DNA of 64,000 bases. Source: Simkaniaceae bacterium (GTDB lineage: Bacteria > Chlamydiota > Chlamydiia > Chlamydiales > Simkaniaceae). Positions 52,734-60,807 of the stretch are shown here, in pieces. The stretch is from positions 1,364,001 through 1,428,000 of the forward strand of contig CP073763.1 in the NCBI GenBank assembly GCA_018399075.1, given 5' to 3'. Both the position numbers and the translations under genes were made by a program. The notes below the pieces were generated by a model. That model was given only the letters and a program-made list of their open reading frames with translations, had not been told where the DNA came from and made no database searches. Each line of letters starts with the position of its first letter. Within the stretch, counting starts at the first letter, position 1.

Positions 52734-54161
52734 ATGGACGCTTGTTTCCAAGCCTCGAGAGATTGCTTGTCATCCTCATTTCAGTTTATTTTGCCAAATT
52801 ACTGCCCTGAGCATTGGGAAAACAGTGAAGAGGAGGAATTCGATCCATATGAAGGAGGGGCGGTCTCCAACTACCCCGGAGGTTCGAATCTCTTTTACAT
52901 TCCCACAGATATTTATTACACCGGAAGAGCTCTGATTGAATCAATTCAACATGGTGATAATGAGGAAATCATAGATGCTTCAACCCGCCTTTTTGGTATC
53001 CCAGCAAATATCATCAGCACTGGAGGAACGATTGCGAGTTACGGAAAAGCCTTTGGAGTTGTTGCTCACCTTCCTTGGTACCTAACCCCAATCACAATCA
53101 TTGCAGGACTCGTTCTTTGTATTGTTGAGGGACTTGTCGACATCGTCTCTTTGGTCCGCCAAAATTACTTCGAGAAAAACTTTGATTTTGAACTCCTCTC
53201 TCATCTACGTTACATGGCCGCCGATATTGAACCTACTAAAACAATAGATGCCATTAAAGGGATTACAAAACTTATTAATGAGGACTCTTCTACTTTCAAA
53301 GAGCTTCTAGACAATGAGCAGGCTACAATCATACAAAACCTTCTTAATGAAATTCACAGGAAGGTTGAAGAACATCCAGAGTTATTGCCAACTATTGTTA
53401 ATCACTATAGGCCAGCCCTTCAAGAAGTTTCAAAACATCTCCTTGTTGCAAACTTGATGAGAATTAGACATGACTATCTCTTAGTAACTGAGCATGAAAA
53501 AGAGCATATCGAAGAAAGCGTTCGAGTAAAAAACCCTGAATTAGGAATAGATGAGCTTCAAGCTCTTCAAAAAAAGGAACTTCAAATCGCATCGACGATT
53601 AAGAAGAAACAATTGGCACGTCGTATCCGCCCATGGATGGTTGAAGAAGCAAACGAAACAGTTACTCCTCTCCTACGTGGAATTACCAATGATGAACCTG
53701 AAGCTATCAAAGAGGGGCTACGCCTTATTGATGATATGCATGTCCAGTCAAAGAAAAAGAAAGTTGCACATATTCTTGGTATCATAGCCCTTGTTTTTGC
53801 TGCTGCATCTTTAATTGCTTTGGCAGTTGTTTGTCCAGCCTCGATTCCCTATATCCTTGCTGGAGTTGCTATGACATTTGCCCTTGCTCGAGCTGGAGTC
53901 TTCTCAGGAATGCTTGAATCAAGAGGATGGACTTTTGAACCTAAAAAAATCCTCCCTCTGTCGATAAGAAAGAAAATATTTTCCGACCCTGGTTCGGCTC
54001 CAAAAATTTCACACCAATACCAGAAAAGCTTAATGCCTGAAAGCTATCGTGAATGGATCGAGCAAATGCATAAGCAGCAGTTAGACCTTCAAAAAAGAGG
54101 TTTTGAGTCTCAACCGAAAACTCTTAGCCATGTCCCTCTGACGCAGCGCATATATGTTTAA
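52734..54161 (+). CDS. Membrane protein with two bi-lobed hydrophobic regions, putative effector
   Basis: No family recognised. The 475-residue protein starts with a Cys- and Ser-containing tail, then has a hydrophobic stretch near residues 100-145 (LPWYLTPITIIAGLVLCIVE). About 200 charged helical residues follow (HLRYMAADIEPTKTID to ELQALQKKELQIASTIKKKQ), then a pair of helices near 345-390 (AHILGIIALVFAAASLIALA, CPASIPYILAGVAMTFALA). The C-terminus is basic and soluble. Bi-lobed helices flanked by helical domains resemble Inc proteins. Overlaps proC by 38 nt, tail to tail. Confidence 0.55.
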   Translation: MDACFQASRDCLSSSFQFILPNYCPEHWENSEEEEFDPYEGGAVSNYPGGSNLFYIPTDIYYTGRALIESIQHGDNEEIIDASTRLFGIPANIISTGGTIASYGKAFGVVAHLPWYLTPITIIAGLVLCIVEGLVDIVSLVRQNYFEKNFDFELLSHLRYMAADIEPTKTIDAIKGITKLINEDSSTFKELLDNEQATIIQNLLNEIHRKVEEHPELLPTIVNHYRPALQEVSKHLLVANLMRIRHDYLLVTEHEKEHIEESVRVKNPELGIDELQALQKKELQIASTIKKKQLARRIRPWMVEEANETVTPLLRGITNDEPEAIKEGLRLIDDMHVQSKKKKVAHILGIIALVFAAASLIALAVVCPASIPYILAGVAMTFALARAGVFSGMLESRGWTFEPKKILPLSIRKKIFSDPGSAPKISHQYQKSLMPESYREWIEQMHKQQLDLQKRGFESQPKTLSHVPLTQRIYV

Positions 54162-54903
54162 TTCCTTGCATAATTCCATACCGAACCCCACGCTTTTCAA
54201 GCTCTTCAATTCCAGCAATTGTTGTTCCCCCTGGAGAACAAATTTGATAGCGCAAGGATTGAGTTGTATTTCCCTCCATACGGAGAAGATCGATTGACCC
54301 TTCGATTGTTTTAAGGACAAATTCCTGGGCCACATCTGCTTTAATCCCCATACTAATTCCCGCCTCTACCATTGCTTCAATGATAAGATAGATCACAGCA
54401 GGATTTGATCCCGTGAGTGCGGTAAAAGCATTCATCTGGGGCTCATCAATCCATGTCGTTGTCCCCATTCCTTTTAAGAGCTCATCTACCTTATTTTTTA
54501 TTTCCTGAGAAATGGTGGCTTCATCAGCAACTCCAATCATCCCTTTCCGAGATAAAAGAGGGAGATTAGGCATCACACGAAAAAGAGTCCCATTAGAAAA
54601 GTTCTCTCGGAGTATCTCCAATGAAACCCCTCCTAAAATGCTGAGTAGAAGAGTCTCTTTATTCATCAGCGGATCAAGATCTTCTGCAACAGTTTCAAGA
54701 TGCTTAGGTTTGACAGCAAGAACAATCACTTCAGAAAAATCAGTCAATTCTTCTAGACTTTTACAGGTTTTCCCCCCAACTTCTTTTGCGAAAGAAACAA
54801 GCTTGTCCTGACTCCGACTAAAAAGAGCTAGCTCATGGTTTTCTTTTATAATACGAGCCATAGCAGTGCCCATCACTCCTAAACCGATAATCCCTACTTT
54901 CAT
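54124..54903 (-). CDS. proC: Pyrroline-5-carboxylate reductase
   Basis: ProC makes proline from pyrroline-5-carboxylate. I start at 54903 (MKVGIIGLGVMGTAMARI, 259 residues), with AAGGA upstream; the frame open to 54975 adds residues not in the family. Conserved parts are the NADPH fold GIIGLGVMGTAM, VIVLAVKPKHLE, SILGGVSLEIL, RVMPNLPLLSRKGMIG and the C-terminal LTGSNPAVIYLIIEAMVEAG and ICSPGGTTIAGIEELEKRGV. Divergent from the PAP2 gene. Confidence 0.93.
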   Translation of the reverse strand: MKVGIIGLGVMGTAMARIIKENHELALFSRSQDKLVSFAKEVGGKTCKSLEELTDFSEVIVLAVKPKHLETVAEDLDPLMNKETLLLSILGGVSLEILRENFSNGTLFRVMPNLPLLSRKGMIGVADEATISQEIKNKVDELLKGMGTTTWIDEPQMNAFTALTGSNPAVIYLIIEAMVEAGISMGIKADVAQEFVLKTIEGSIDLLRMEGNTTQSLRYQICSPGGTTIAGIEELEKRGVRYGIMQGIKHICAASEGHG

Positions 54904-54951
54904 CTCAATTCCTTGCTTTGAATGATCCGTCTTGTTAAATTTCAATGTTCT

Positions 54952-55554
54952 ATGGATAACCTTAATATTGGACACCCTTTTCGGAAAGCCTTTTTTTTAA
55001 TTCTTCTCTCAGGACTTTCTTATTTTTTTTTAGATAGAGAGCTCCTCCCTTTAATCGGGAAAAACTACAAGCCCCTGTTAAAAGCATTCTCCTTTTTGAT
55101 TTTCCCTCCCCTTCACCTAGTCATCTGGGTAGGAGCCTTTCTCATTGCTCGTCTTAAACGAAGCCATTGGACCCTTCCCCTATTTGAGATTGCTGTTAGC
55201 CAATGCCTCTCTATTGCCTTTGCGCGAATTTTTAAAATTCTTTTTGGGCGAGCACGCCCAGATATTTTCCTAAAAAAGGGAGCCTATGGATTTCATGGTT
55301 TTGAATGGAATCACCACTATCATTCATTTCCTTCGGGTCATACGCTCACAGCCTTTACCCTTGCAACTTCACTTTCTCTCCTCTTCCCGAAATTCCGCAT
55401 TCTTTTTTATTCATTAGCCACACTCTTTTCCTTAAGTCGTCCCCTCCTTCTTGACCACTATTTTAGCGATGTAATTGCAACAGCTGCTATTGGGATGACC
55501 ATTGCTACTATTGTCCATATTATGACAAGGAGGATTCACTATGAGACAACCTGA
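54952..55554 (+). CDS. PAP2 family phosphatase
   Basis: I use ATG 54952 (MDNLNIGHPFRKAFF, 200 residues); 54922 is an equal alternative and neither has a good ribosome-binding site. Six helices carry the three PAP2 motifs: KILFGRARPD, SFPSGHT and SLSRPLLLDHYFSD. Such enzymes dephosphorylate undecaprenyl pyrophosphate, phosphatidate or lipid A-linked phosphates at the periplasmic face. Its end overlaps the nitroreductase start by 14 nt. Confidence 0.85.
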   Translation: MDNLNIGHPFRKAFFLILLSGLSYFFLDRELLPLIGKNYKPLLKAFSFLIFPPLHLVIWVGAFLIARLKRSHWTLPLFEIAVSQCLSIAFARIFKILFGRARPDIFLKKGAYGFHGFEWNHHYHSFPSGHTLTAFTLATSLSLLFPKFRILFYSLATLFSLSRPLLLDHYFSDVIATAAIGMTIATIVHIMTRRIHYETT

Positions 55555-56107
55555 GCATCCTATTGAACCATTGATCCTGAATCGATGGTCTCCTCGAGCC
55601 ATGTCGGGAGAATCATTAACTGATGAAGAACTTATGCCCCTTTTTGAAGCGGCCAGATGGGCCCCCTCTTCGTTTAATGCCCAACCTTGGCGTTTCATCT
55701 TTGCAAAGAGGGAAACATCGCACTGGAAGCCTTTATTTGACCTCCTCGTCGAATTTAACCAATCTTGGGCCACTGCTGCTGCTGCTTTAGTCTTAATCAT
55801 CTCACACAAGGTTTTTGAGCATAATGGAAACCCTTCAGCAACACATAGTTTTGATGCTGGGGCTGCATGGGAGAACCTTGCCTTAGAAGGTTTTGCACGT
55901 GGACTTGTCATTCATGGAATGCAAGGATTTGATTATGAAAAAGCTAAAATAATCTGCAACATCCCCGATGACTTTCAAGTCGAAGCAATGGTTGCAATTG
56001 GAAAAGCTGGAAAAAAAGAAGACCTTTCTGTTGAAGCGCAAAAAAAAGAATCCCCATCAGTTCGTAAGCCTTTAAGCGAAATTATTATGGAAGGAAAATA
56101 TCAATAA
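55541..56107 (+). CDS. Nitroreductase family protein
   Basis: AGGAGG precedes the ATG. The 188-residue FMN protein has LILNRWSPRAMSGESLTDEE, EAARWAPSSFNAQPWRFIFA (FMN-binding Ser/Asn/Gln cluster), DAGAAWENLALEGFARGLVI and VEAMVAIGKAG. Reduces nitro compounds, quinones or similar with NAD(P)H; natural substrate unknown. It is the last plus-strand gene before the shared terminator. Confidence 0.88.
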   Translation: MRQPEHPIEPLILNRWSPRAMSGESLTDEELMPLFEAARWAPSSFNAQPWRFIFAKRETSHWKPLFDLLVEFNQSWATAAAALVLIISHKVFEHNGNPSATHSFDAGAAWENLALEGFARGLVIHGMQGFDYEKAKIICNIPDDFQVEAMVAIGKAGKKEDLSVEAQKKESPSVRKPLSEIIMEGKYQ

Positions 56108-56136
56108 AAAAGCTGGGCAGGAATCCTGCCCAGCTT
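56106..56136 (-). terminator. Strong intrinsic terminator of hctB
   Basis: A perfect 12-bp stem (AAGCTGGGCAGG with its complement) and a 3-nt loop at 56110-56136; on the minus strand a run of six T follows. It starts 27 nt after the hctB stop. On the plus strand the same hairpin follows the nitroreductase stop by 2 nt but is not followed by T residues, so it serves mainly hctB. Confidence 0.88.
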
Positions 56137-56162
56137 ATGAAGGATACTAACGTAGTTATTAA

Positions 56163-56555
56163 CTACTTAGCAGCTTTTCTGCGTCTTTTTCTGCGAACAG
56201 GCTTTTTGACAGCTTTTGTAGCAGTAGTCTTGCGTTTTCTGCGTCGAGTGGTCTTCTTAGCAGTTTTTTTAGCAGTCGTCTTACGCTTTCTCTTGCGAGT
56301 GGTCTTCTTTGCAGTTTTTTTAGCAGTCGTCTTACGTTTTCTCTTACGAGTTGTCTTCTTAGCTGCTTTTTTAGCTGTAGTCTTACGCTTTCTCTTACGA
56401 GTGGTCTTCTTAGCAGCTTTTTTAGTAGTTTTTTTGCGTCGAGTAGTTCTCTTAGCTGCTTTACGCTTAGTAGTTTTTCTAGCAGTCTTTCTTTTGCGAG
56501 TGGTCTTCTTTGCAGAAGAAGCTGCTTTTTTTCTTCTTCGTTTTTTAGCAGGCAT
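56163..56555 (-). CDS. hctB: Histone H1-like protein Hc2
   Basis: The 130-residue protein is built almost only of Lys, Arg, Ala and Thr (MPAKKRRRKKAASSAKKTTR at the start). Hc2 compacts the chromosome when reticulate bodies become elementary bodies, and it marks the Chlamydiae. The middle has four 17-residue repeats of the type AKKTAKKTTRKRKRKTT. AAGGAG is placed 9 nt before the ATG. It has its own terminator and an AT-rich upstream region, consistent with separate, late expression. The other-strand frame here (FLAVFLRRV-type) is a composition artefact. Confidence 0.93.
   Translation of the reverse strand: MPAKKRRRKKAASSAKKTTRKRKTARKTTKRKAAKRTTRRKKTTKKAAKKTTRKRKRKTTAKKAAKKTTRKRKRKTTAKKTAKKTTRKRKRKTTAKKTAKKTTRRRKRKTTATKAVKKPVRRKRRRKAAK
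56224..56427. repeat. 51-bp tandem repeat inside hctB, four copies
   Basis: Copies start at 56224, 56275, 56326 and 56377, each 51 bp with only a few substitutions. Each encodes 17 residues, so copy changes keep the frame. Hc2 genes are known to vary in length by such repeats. Confidence 0.85.
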
Positions 56556-56778
56556 GTTTTGTGCTCCTTAGTTGGAATTCCTTTAAAACTCATGGTTCAA
56601 AGCTCGATATTTAAAATATGCTTTAAAACCTTAATATGTCCTACAAACTTTAATATACAATTTTTATAATAAAAAATAAAAATTATTTTTAATAATTAAC
56701 TAATTCAATTAACCTTGGATTATTAAATAATACTTCACACGATATTCTGAAGGTGATTTTAATAAATGAAAAAAAAAT

Positions 56779-56840
56779 AAAAAAAAATGAAAAAACTAGC
56801 AATTTTCTAAAAAAAAATGAAAAAACTAGCAATTTTCTAA
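56779..56840 (+). repeat. 30-bp tandem direct repeat, two copies
   Basis: The unit (poly-A, ATGAAAAAACTAGCAATTTT, CTAA) occurs twice with identical spacing. Each copy contains a complete 7-codon frame MKKLAIF-stop (56787-56810 and 56817-56840). Upstream A-runs offer no ribosome-binding site. Meaning unknown; slippage duplication is the simplest explanation. Confidence 0.8.
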
Positions 56841-56923
56841 AAAAAACAACATTAAACTATAATTAATTTAATATTAAAAACTTAAGAAAATAGCTAAAAT
56901 AGAAAAGTTTTAACCAGAATGGT

Positions 56924-57067
56924 TTATGAAGTTTTAGAAAGTGTCAGTGAAATTGCAGGTCTAACAGAATGACGTCTTACATTTGTAAAATAGCGAGACC
57001 TCTTTGCTTTTAATTTATCGAGTAAGGGGTTTTTCATAGTAGGTTTGATGTTTTTCTTTTTAGTCAT
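56924..57067 (-). CDS. Possible small basic protein (47 aa)
   Basis: Reads MTKKKNIKPTMKNPLLDKLK then KAKRSR-type basic sequence and ends RPAISLTLSKTS. Net charge is strongly positive, as in small chlamydial nucleoid or late proteins such as LtuA/LtuB, but I cannot show homology. Only a weak GAG precedes the ATG. A short hairpin follows its stop. It sits between hctB and the ABC-F gene in an otherwise non-coding stretch. Confidence 0.35.
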   Translation of the reverse strand: MTKKKNIKPTMKNPLLDKLKAKRSRYFTNVRRHSVRPAISLTLSKTS

Positions 57068-57155
57068 TTGATCTCATTTTTCTTTTTTTGGTCAGTAATT
57101 CTTGTATATTTGTATGAACAATAAAAAAAAACACATTTTTACAAACAACTTAGAG

Positions 57156-59057
57156 TCAATACTTTTTATCAAACTCTTCTTGCTTATCTTCCCATAGGTT
57201 TAGTATTTCTTCGCGCTCATTTTCAAGCCTATCTTTTTGATTTAAAATATCTTGGAGCTTCGATGGCGGGGTTTTCTCATAAAAATTAGGCGCTGCAAGT
57301 CTCAAATTAATCTTCTCAATTTCCACTTCTCTTTGCTCAATTTCTTTTTCGAGCTTTTCAATATCCCTTTTGAGTCGGTTTCTCTCTTTTCGTTCCCCCT
57401 TTCTCTCTGAGTAGAGTTTCTTTCCCTCATGCGATTTTATTGAAACTTGATCGAGATAATCCTTCTCATGTTTCTCGACAAATTCCTCATATCCCCCTTG
57501 AAAATCATTGATTCCTTTAGGAAGAATTTCAATGATTCTGTTGGCTACTTCAGCAATAAAGTAACGATTATGACTCACAATAATCAATGTCCCATCATAT
57601 TCTTTGAGCCCTTGAATAAGAGCATCCACACTCTCCATATCAAGATGATTAGTTGGTTCATCTAAAATAAGAACATTTTGATTTGAAAGTATCATCTCTG
57701 CAAAAACAAGGCGGGCAGCTTCTCCTCCACTTAACGCATGAATCTTTTTATGGACAGAGTGCTCGTCAAAAAGCATTTTTCCAAGTGTTTGTCTAATTTT
57801 TTGTTCAGGGTTTTCCTTGGAGACACTTGAAAGCCAGTCATATAGTGTTAACTCTTCGGAAAGAACTCTATGGAAGTTCTGTGGAAAGTAGCTCCACTTT
57901 GTATGTGGGCCCCACTTAAATCTCCCCTTATCAGCTCCAATATGTTCGGTTAAGATTTCAAGAAGGGTCGATTTTCCCATTCCATTAGGTCCTACAATAG
58001 CAATTTTTTCTTGTTTTAGAGCTTCAAAAGAAATCCCTTTAAGTACAGGGTGATCTCCAAAAGCTTTATCGACATCTTTAAGAGTCAAAACCTGCCGCCC
58101 AGAGGGACGATTAATGGGGAAATGAAAGTGTGGGTACTGCCGAGAACTAGGAAAAAGCTGATATTCCTTTTCTTCATCTTCGAGTTTCTCAATCATCCGT
58201 TCTCGAGAGCTTGCCTGCCTTGCTTTAGACGCCTTAGCTTTGAAACGGTCGATAAAGCGTTGCATATCCTTCTTTCTTTTGGCCAATGATTCTAATTGAG
58301 CTTCTTTAGCAACTGCCCCTTTTTTCTTCTCTTCTAGAAAATGATCAAAATCCCCAACATAGCGCCGCATTTCTCCATAATCAATATCGATAATCTCCTG
58401 ACAAACCTTATTAAGGAAAAATCGATCATGAGAACTCAAAATAAGGGTGCCTGGATAATCAATGAGGTATCGCTCAAGCCATCGAATAGAGAATATATCA
58501 AGATAATTGGTCGGTTCATCTAGGAGGAGAATCTCCGGCTGTACAAAGAGAACTTGAGCAAGGAGAACTCTAAGCTTATACCCCCCTGAAAGAGTGCTCA
58601 GTTTATGGCTATGTCGTTTTGGCTCTATTCCCAGTCCACTAAGGAGCTGTGCCGCCAAAGATCTAGCTTGATATCCACCTTTTCGAGTAATGAGCTCCTC
58701 AATTTCACTTAAAGACTCTATTTCCTGAGTTATCATCTCTCCTTGCTTTAGAAGCTTTTCTTTTTTTCCTAAAGCTTCCCAAAGTTCTTTATCTCCCATA
58801 AGTACAAGATCAAGAATCTCTTTTTCCCCAAAGCGAAAGTAGTCTTGATCCAAAATCCCAACCTTTGCATCTTTGGGAATCTGGACAATACCAGCTGTTG
58901 GCTCTTGAAGACCTTTCAATATCTTTAAGAATGTGGTCTTACCTGCTCCATTCGCTCCTACTAGACCGTAGCGCCTACGAGAATTAAAATGGAGAGAGAC
59001 TCCTTGAAATAGGACCCGATCCCCATAAATCATGGTGAGTTTGTCAGTTGAAAACAC
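57156..59057 (-). CDS. ABC-F family ATPase
   Basis: ABC-F proteins act on the ribosome (translation factors such as EttA, or antibiotic protection). The 633 residues contain two ABC cassettes: Walker A GANGAGKTT at 34-42 and GPNGMGKST in the second; signatures LSGGYKLRVLLAQ and LSGGEAARLVFAE; Walker B ILLLDEPTNYLD and VLILDEPTNHLD. Between them is the helical P-site tRNA linker (about 235-310, AKASKARQASSRERMIEKLE). A coiled-coil C-terminal tail (RLKRDIEKLEKEIEQREVEI) resembles Uup-like members. No membrane segments. Confidence 0.93.
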   Translation of the reverse strand: MFSTDKLTMIYGDRVLFQGVSLHFNSRRRYGLVGANGAGKTTFLKILKGLQEPTAGIVQIPKDAKVGILDQDYFRFGEKEILDLVLMGDKELWEALGKKEKLLKQGEMITQEIESLSEIEELITRKGGYQARSLAAQLLSGLGIEPKRHSHKLSTLSGGYKLRVLLAQVLFVQPEILLLDEPTNYLDIFSIRWLERYLIDYPGTLILSSHDRFFLNKVCQEIIDIDYGEMRRYVGDFDHFLEEKKKGAVAKEAQLESLAKRKKDMQRFIDRFKAKASKARQASSRERMIEKLEDEEKEYQLFPSSRQYPHFHFPINRPSGRQVLTLKDVDKAFGDHPVLKGISFEALKQEKIAIVGPNGMGKSTLLEILTEHIGADKGRFKWGPHTKWSYFPQNFHRVLSEELTLYDWLSSVSKENPEQKIRQTLGKMLFDEHSVHKKIHALSGGEAARLVFAEMILSNQNVLILDEPTNHLDMESVDALIQGLKEYDGTLIIVSHNRYFIAEVANRIIEILPKGINDFQGGYEEFVEKHEKDYLDQVSIKSHEGKKLYSERKGERKERNRLKRDIEKLEKEIEQREVEIEKINLRLAAPNFYEKTPPSKLQDILNQKDRLENEREEILNLWEDKQEEFDKKY

Positions 59058-59134
59058 TGAATTTCCTTTACTTTATAGTACTAATAAGTATATGTCTTAA
59101 GGTTTTAGATCGCATCAACAAAGTTTAGGCTTAA

Positions 59135-59395
59135 ATGGAAGAAGAGCAAGAACCCATCCTTGTATTGTACTACAGTCCTCATTGTCCCTACTCTAAAAAA
59201 GTGTTAAGTTTTTTAGAAAAAATCGGAAAAGAGATCCCTTTAAAAAATGTAGAGAATGATCTCAAGGCCAAAGATGAACTTCTCCATTTGGGGGGGAAAT
59301 CTCAAACCCCTTGCCTATTTATCGATGGAAAACCTCTCTATGAGTCAGCAGATATCATCGGTTGGTTAGAAGAGAAAAAGGATATTTTAGAATGA
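59135..59395 (+). CDS. Glutaredoxin-like protein
   Basis: The 86-residue thioredoxin-fold protein has a CPYS active site (residues 17-20), GGKSQTPCLFIDG with the cis-proline, and a C-terminal ESADIIGWLEEK helix. Reduces disulfides or binds [2Fe-2S]. A monothiol mechanism is possible because the second position is Ser. The stop overlaps the permease start by 3-4 nt. Confidence 0.88.
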   Translation: MEEEQEPILVLYYSPHCPYSKKVLSFLEKIGKEIPLKNVENDLKAKDELLHLGGKSQTPCLFIDGKPLYESADIIGWLEEKKDILE

Positions 59396-60807
59396 TTGCC
59401 CGCTCTAATTCCAAAAGAGTTATTTCTATTTTTGTCTTAGCCATGCTCAATGTTTCGATTATGGCAAGCTTGAGAAACCTCCCCTTAGTGGCAGAGCTCG
59501 GCTACCAGATGATCTTTTTCTTTGCCGTTGTTGGGTTGACCTTTCTTATTCCTTGTGCCCTTGTTTCAGCTGAACTTGCAACAGGTTGGACAAAATCGGG
59601 TGGAATATACGTCTGGGTCAGAGAAGCCCTTGGGGATCGATGGGGATTTTTTGCGATTTGGATGCAATGGGTCCATAATGTCACCTGGTATCCCGCTATC
59701 CTCGCCTTTGTGGCTGCCACACTTGCTTATATCATTAATCCTGATCTTGCTCACAATAAAGTCTTTATTCAGAGTGTTGTTCTCATCGTATTTTGGGGAA
59801 TGACCCTCATTAACTATTTTGGGATTGAGACATCGGCCCTCGTGAGTACTATTGGGGTGATTGCTGGAACCATTATCCCAGGCCTTTTTATTATTGGCCT
59901 TGGAGTCACTTGGTTTATAGTGGGAAATCCAACACAAATTCAATTTACTCCGGGATCTTTAATTCCCGACTTTGATAAGTGGGGAAATATTGTTTTCTTA
60001 GCAGGGCTCTTTCTTGCTTTTTCAGGACTTGAAGTCTCTGCAGGTTATGCTGGTGAGGTAAAAAATCCACAGAAAAATTTCCCAAGAGCTATCATGATTG
60101 CTGCTGGGATTACCCTTTTTCTTTTCATGCTTGGAGCTTTATCTATTGCTGTAGTAATTCCAAAAGGCGACATTAGCCTTGTTTCAGGGTTGATGGAAGC
60201 CTTGAAACTCTATCTTTCTCAATATGGTCTTTCTTGGGTCCTTCCAGGATTAGCCATCCTCCTTGTTATTGGAGCAATTGCTGAGGTAAACTCTTGGATT
60301 ATGGGGCCTGTCAAAGCACTATATACAACTTCAATCCATGGAAACCTCCCACCTTTTTTCCAAAACCTTAACAAACATGGGATGCCGACTCACCTTCTTC
60401 TTTTGCAAGCGATCATTGTCACCATTGTTTCATTTATTATCCTCTATATGCCAACAATAAGTACATCCTACTGGATACTCACGGCAATTTCTGCTCAGAT
60501 ATACCTAATTATGTATATCTTTATGTTTATCTCAGCCATTCGTTTGAGATACACCCATGCCCATGTCCCTAGAGTCTATAAGATTCCTCATCCACATAAG
60601 GGGATCTGGTTTGTTGCAAGTTTAGGGATGCTTGCCTCTATTTTTGCAATTATCATCGGATTTGTTCCACCGACCCAACTCGCAACAGGAAGCCGCCTTG
60701 TTTACCACGCTTTATTATTCTTTGGGCTTCTTGTGATGATTGCCATCCCTCTTATTATCTACCAATTCAAAAAACCCTCTTGGGTGATTAAACCTGACGA
60801 AGAGTGA
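59392..60807 (+). CDS. APC superfamily amino acid permease (GadC-like)
   Basis: Although a frame opens at 59362, the ATG at 59392 overlaps the glutaredoxin stop (ATGA) and gives the expected 471 residues. Twelve helices. Helix 1 carries LAMLNVSIMASLRNLPLVAE; GGIYVWVREALGDRWGFFAI and AFSGLEVSAGYAGEVKNPQK are APC landmarks of the GadC/YjeM branch, in which members exchange glutamate for GABA or transport other amino acids. Substrate not determined. Its stop overlaps rarA by 4 nt. Confidence 0.85.
   Translation: MIARSNSKRVISIFVLAMLNVSIMASLRNLPLVAELGYQMIFFFAVVGLTFLIPCALVSAELATGWTKSGGIYVWVREALGDRWGFFAIWMQWVHNVTWYPAILAFVAATLAYIINPDLAHNKVFIQSVVLIVFWGMTLINYFGIETSALVSTIGVIAGTIIPGLFIIGLGVTWFIVGNPTQIQFTPGSLIPDFDKWGNIVFLAGLFLAFSGLEVSAGYAGEVKNPQKNFPRAIMIAAGITLFLFMLGALSIAVVIPKGDISLVSGLMEALKLYLSQYGLSWVLPGLAILLVIGAIAEVNSWIMGPVKALYTTSIHGNLPPFFQNLNKHGMPTHLLLLQAIIVTIVSFIILYMPTISTSYWILTAISAQIYLIMYIFMFISAIRLRYTHAHVPRVYKIPHPHKGIWFVASLGMLASIFAIIIGFVPPTQLATGSRLVYHALLFFGLLVMIAIPLIIYQFKKPSWVIKPDEE

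Larger units (their letters stand above)
56556..57155. other. 600-bp largely non-coding AT-rich region
   Basis: Between hctB and the ABC-F gene, both on the minus strand. Contents: the hctB promoter region; a 30-bp tandem repeat (56779-56840); a small hairpin AACCA-GAA-TGGTT (56912-56924); and one plausible small basic ORF (56924-57067). I see no tRNA or conserved RNA. Confidence 0.6.

Noticed and set aside
52860-52900. GGTTCGAATC resembling a tRNA T-arm
   Set aside because: The flanking bases do not form the T-stem and the site lies inside a well-supported coding frame; no acceptor or anticodon arm fits.
56137-56571. 144-residue plus-strand frame opposite hctB
   Set aside because: It is the complement of Lys/Arg-rich repeats, giving artificial Leu/Val/Phe repeats; hctB has the ribosome-binding site and terminator.
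56645-56652. TAAAGTTT (minus strand) like a sigma-28 -35 upstream of hctB
   Set aside because: No GCCGATAA-like -10 at 11-12 bp; a chance match is likely in such AT-rich sequence.
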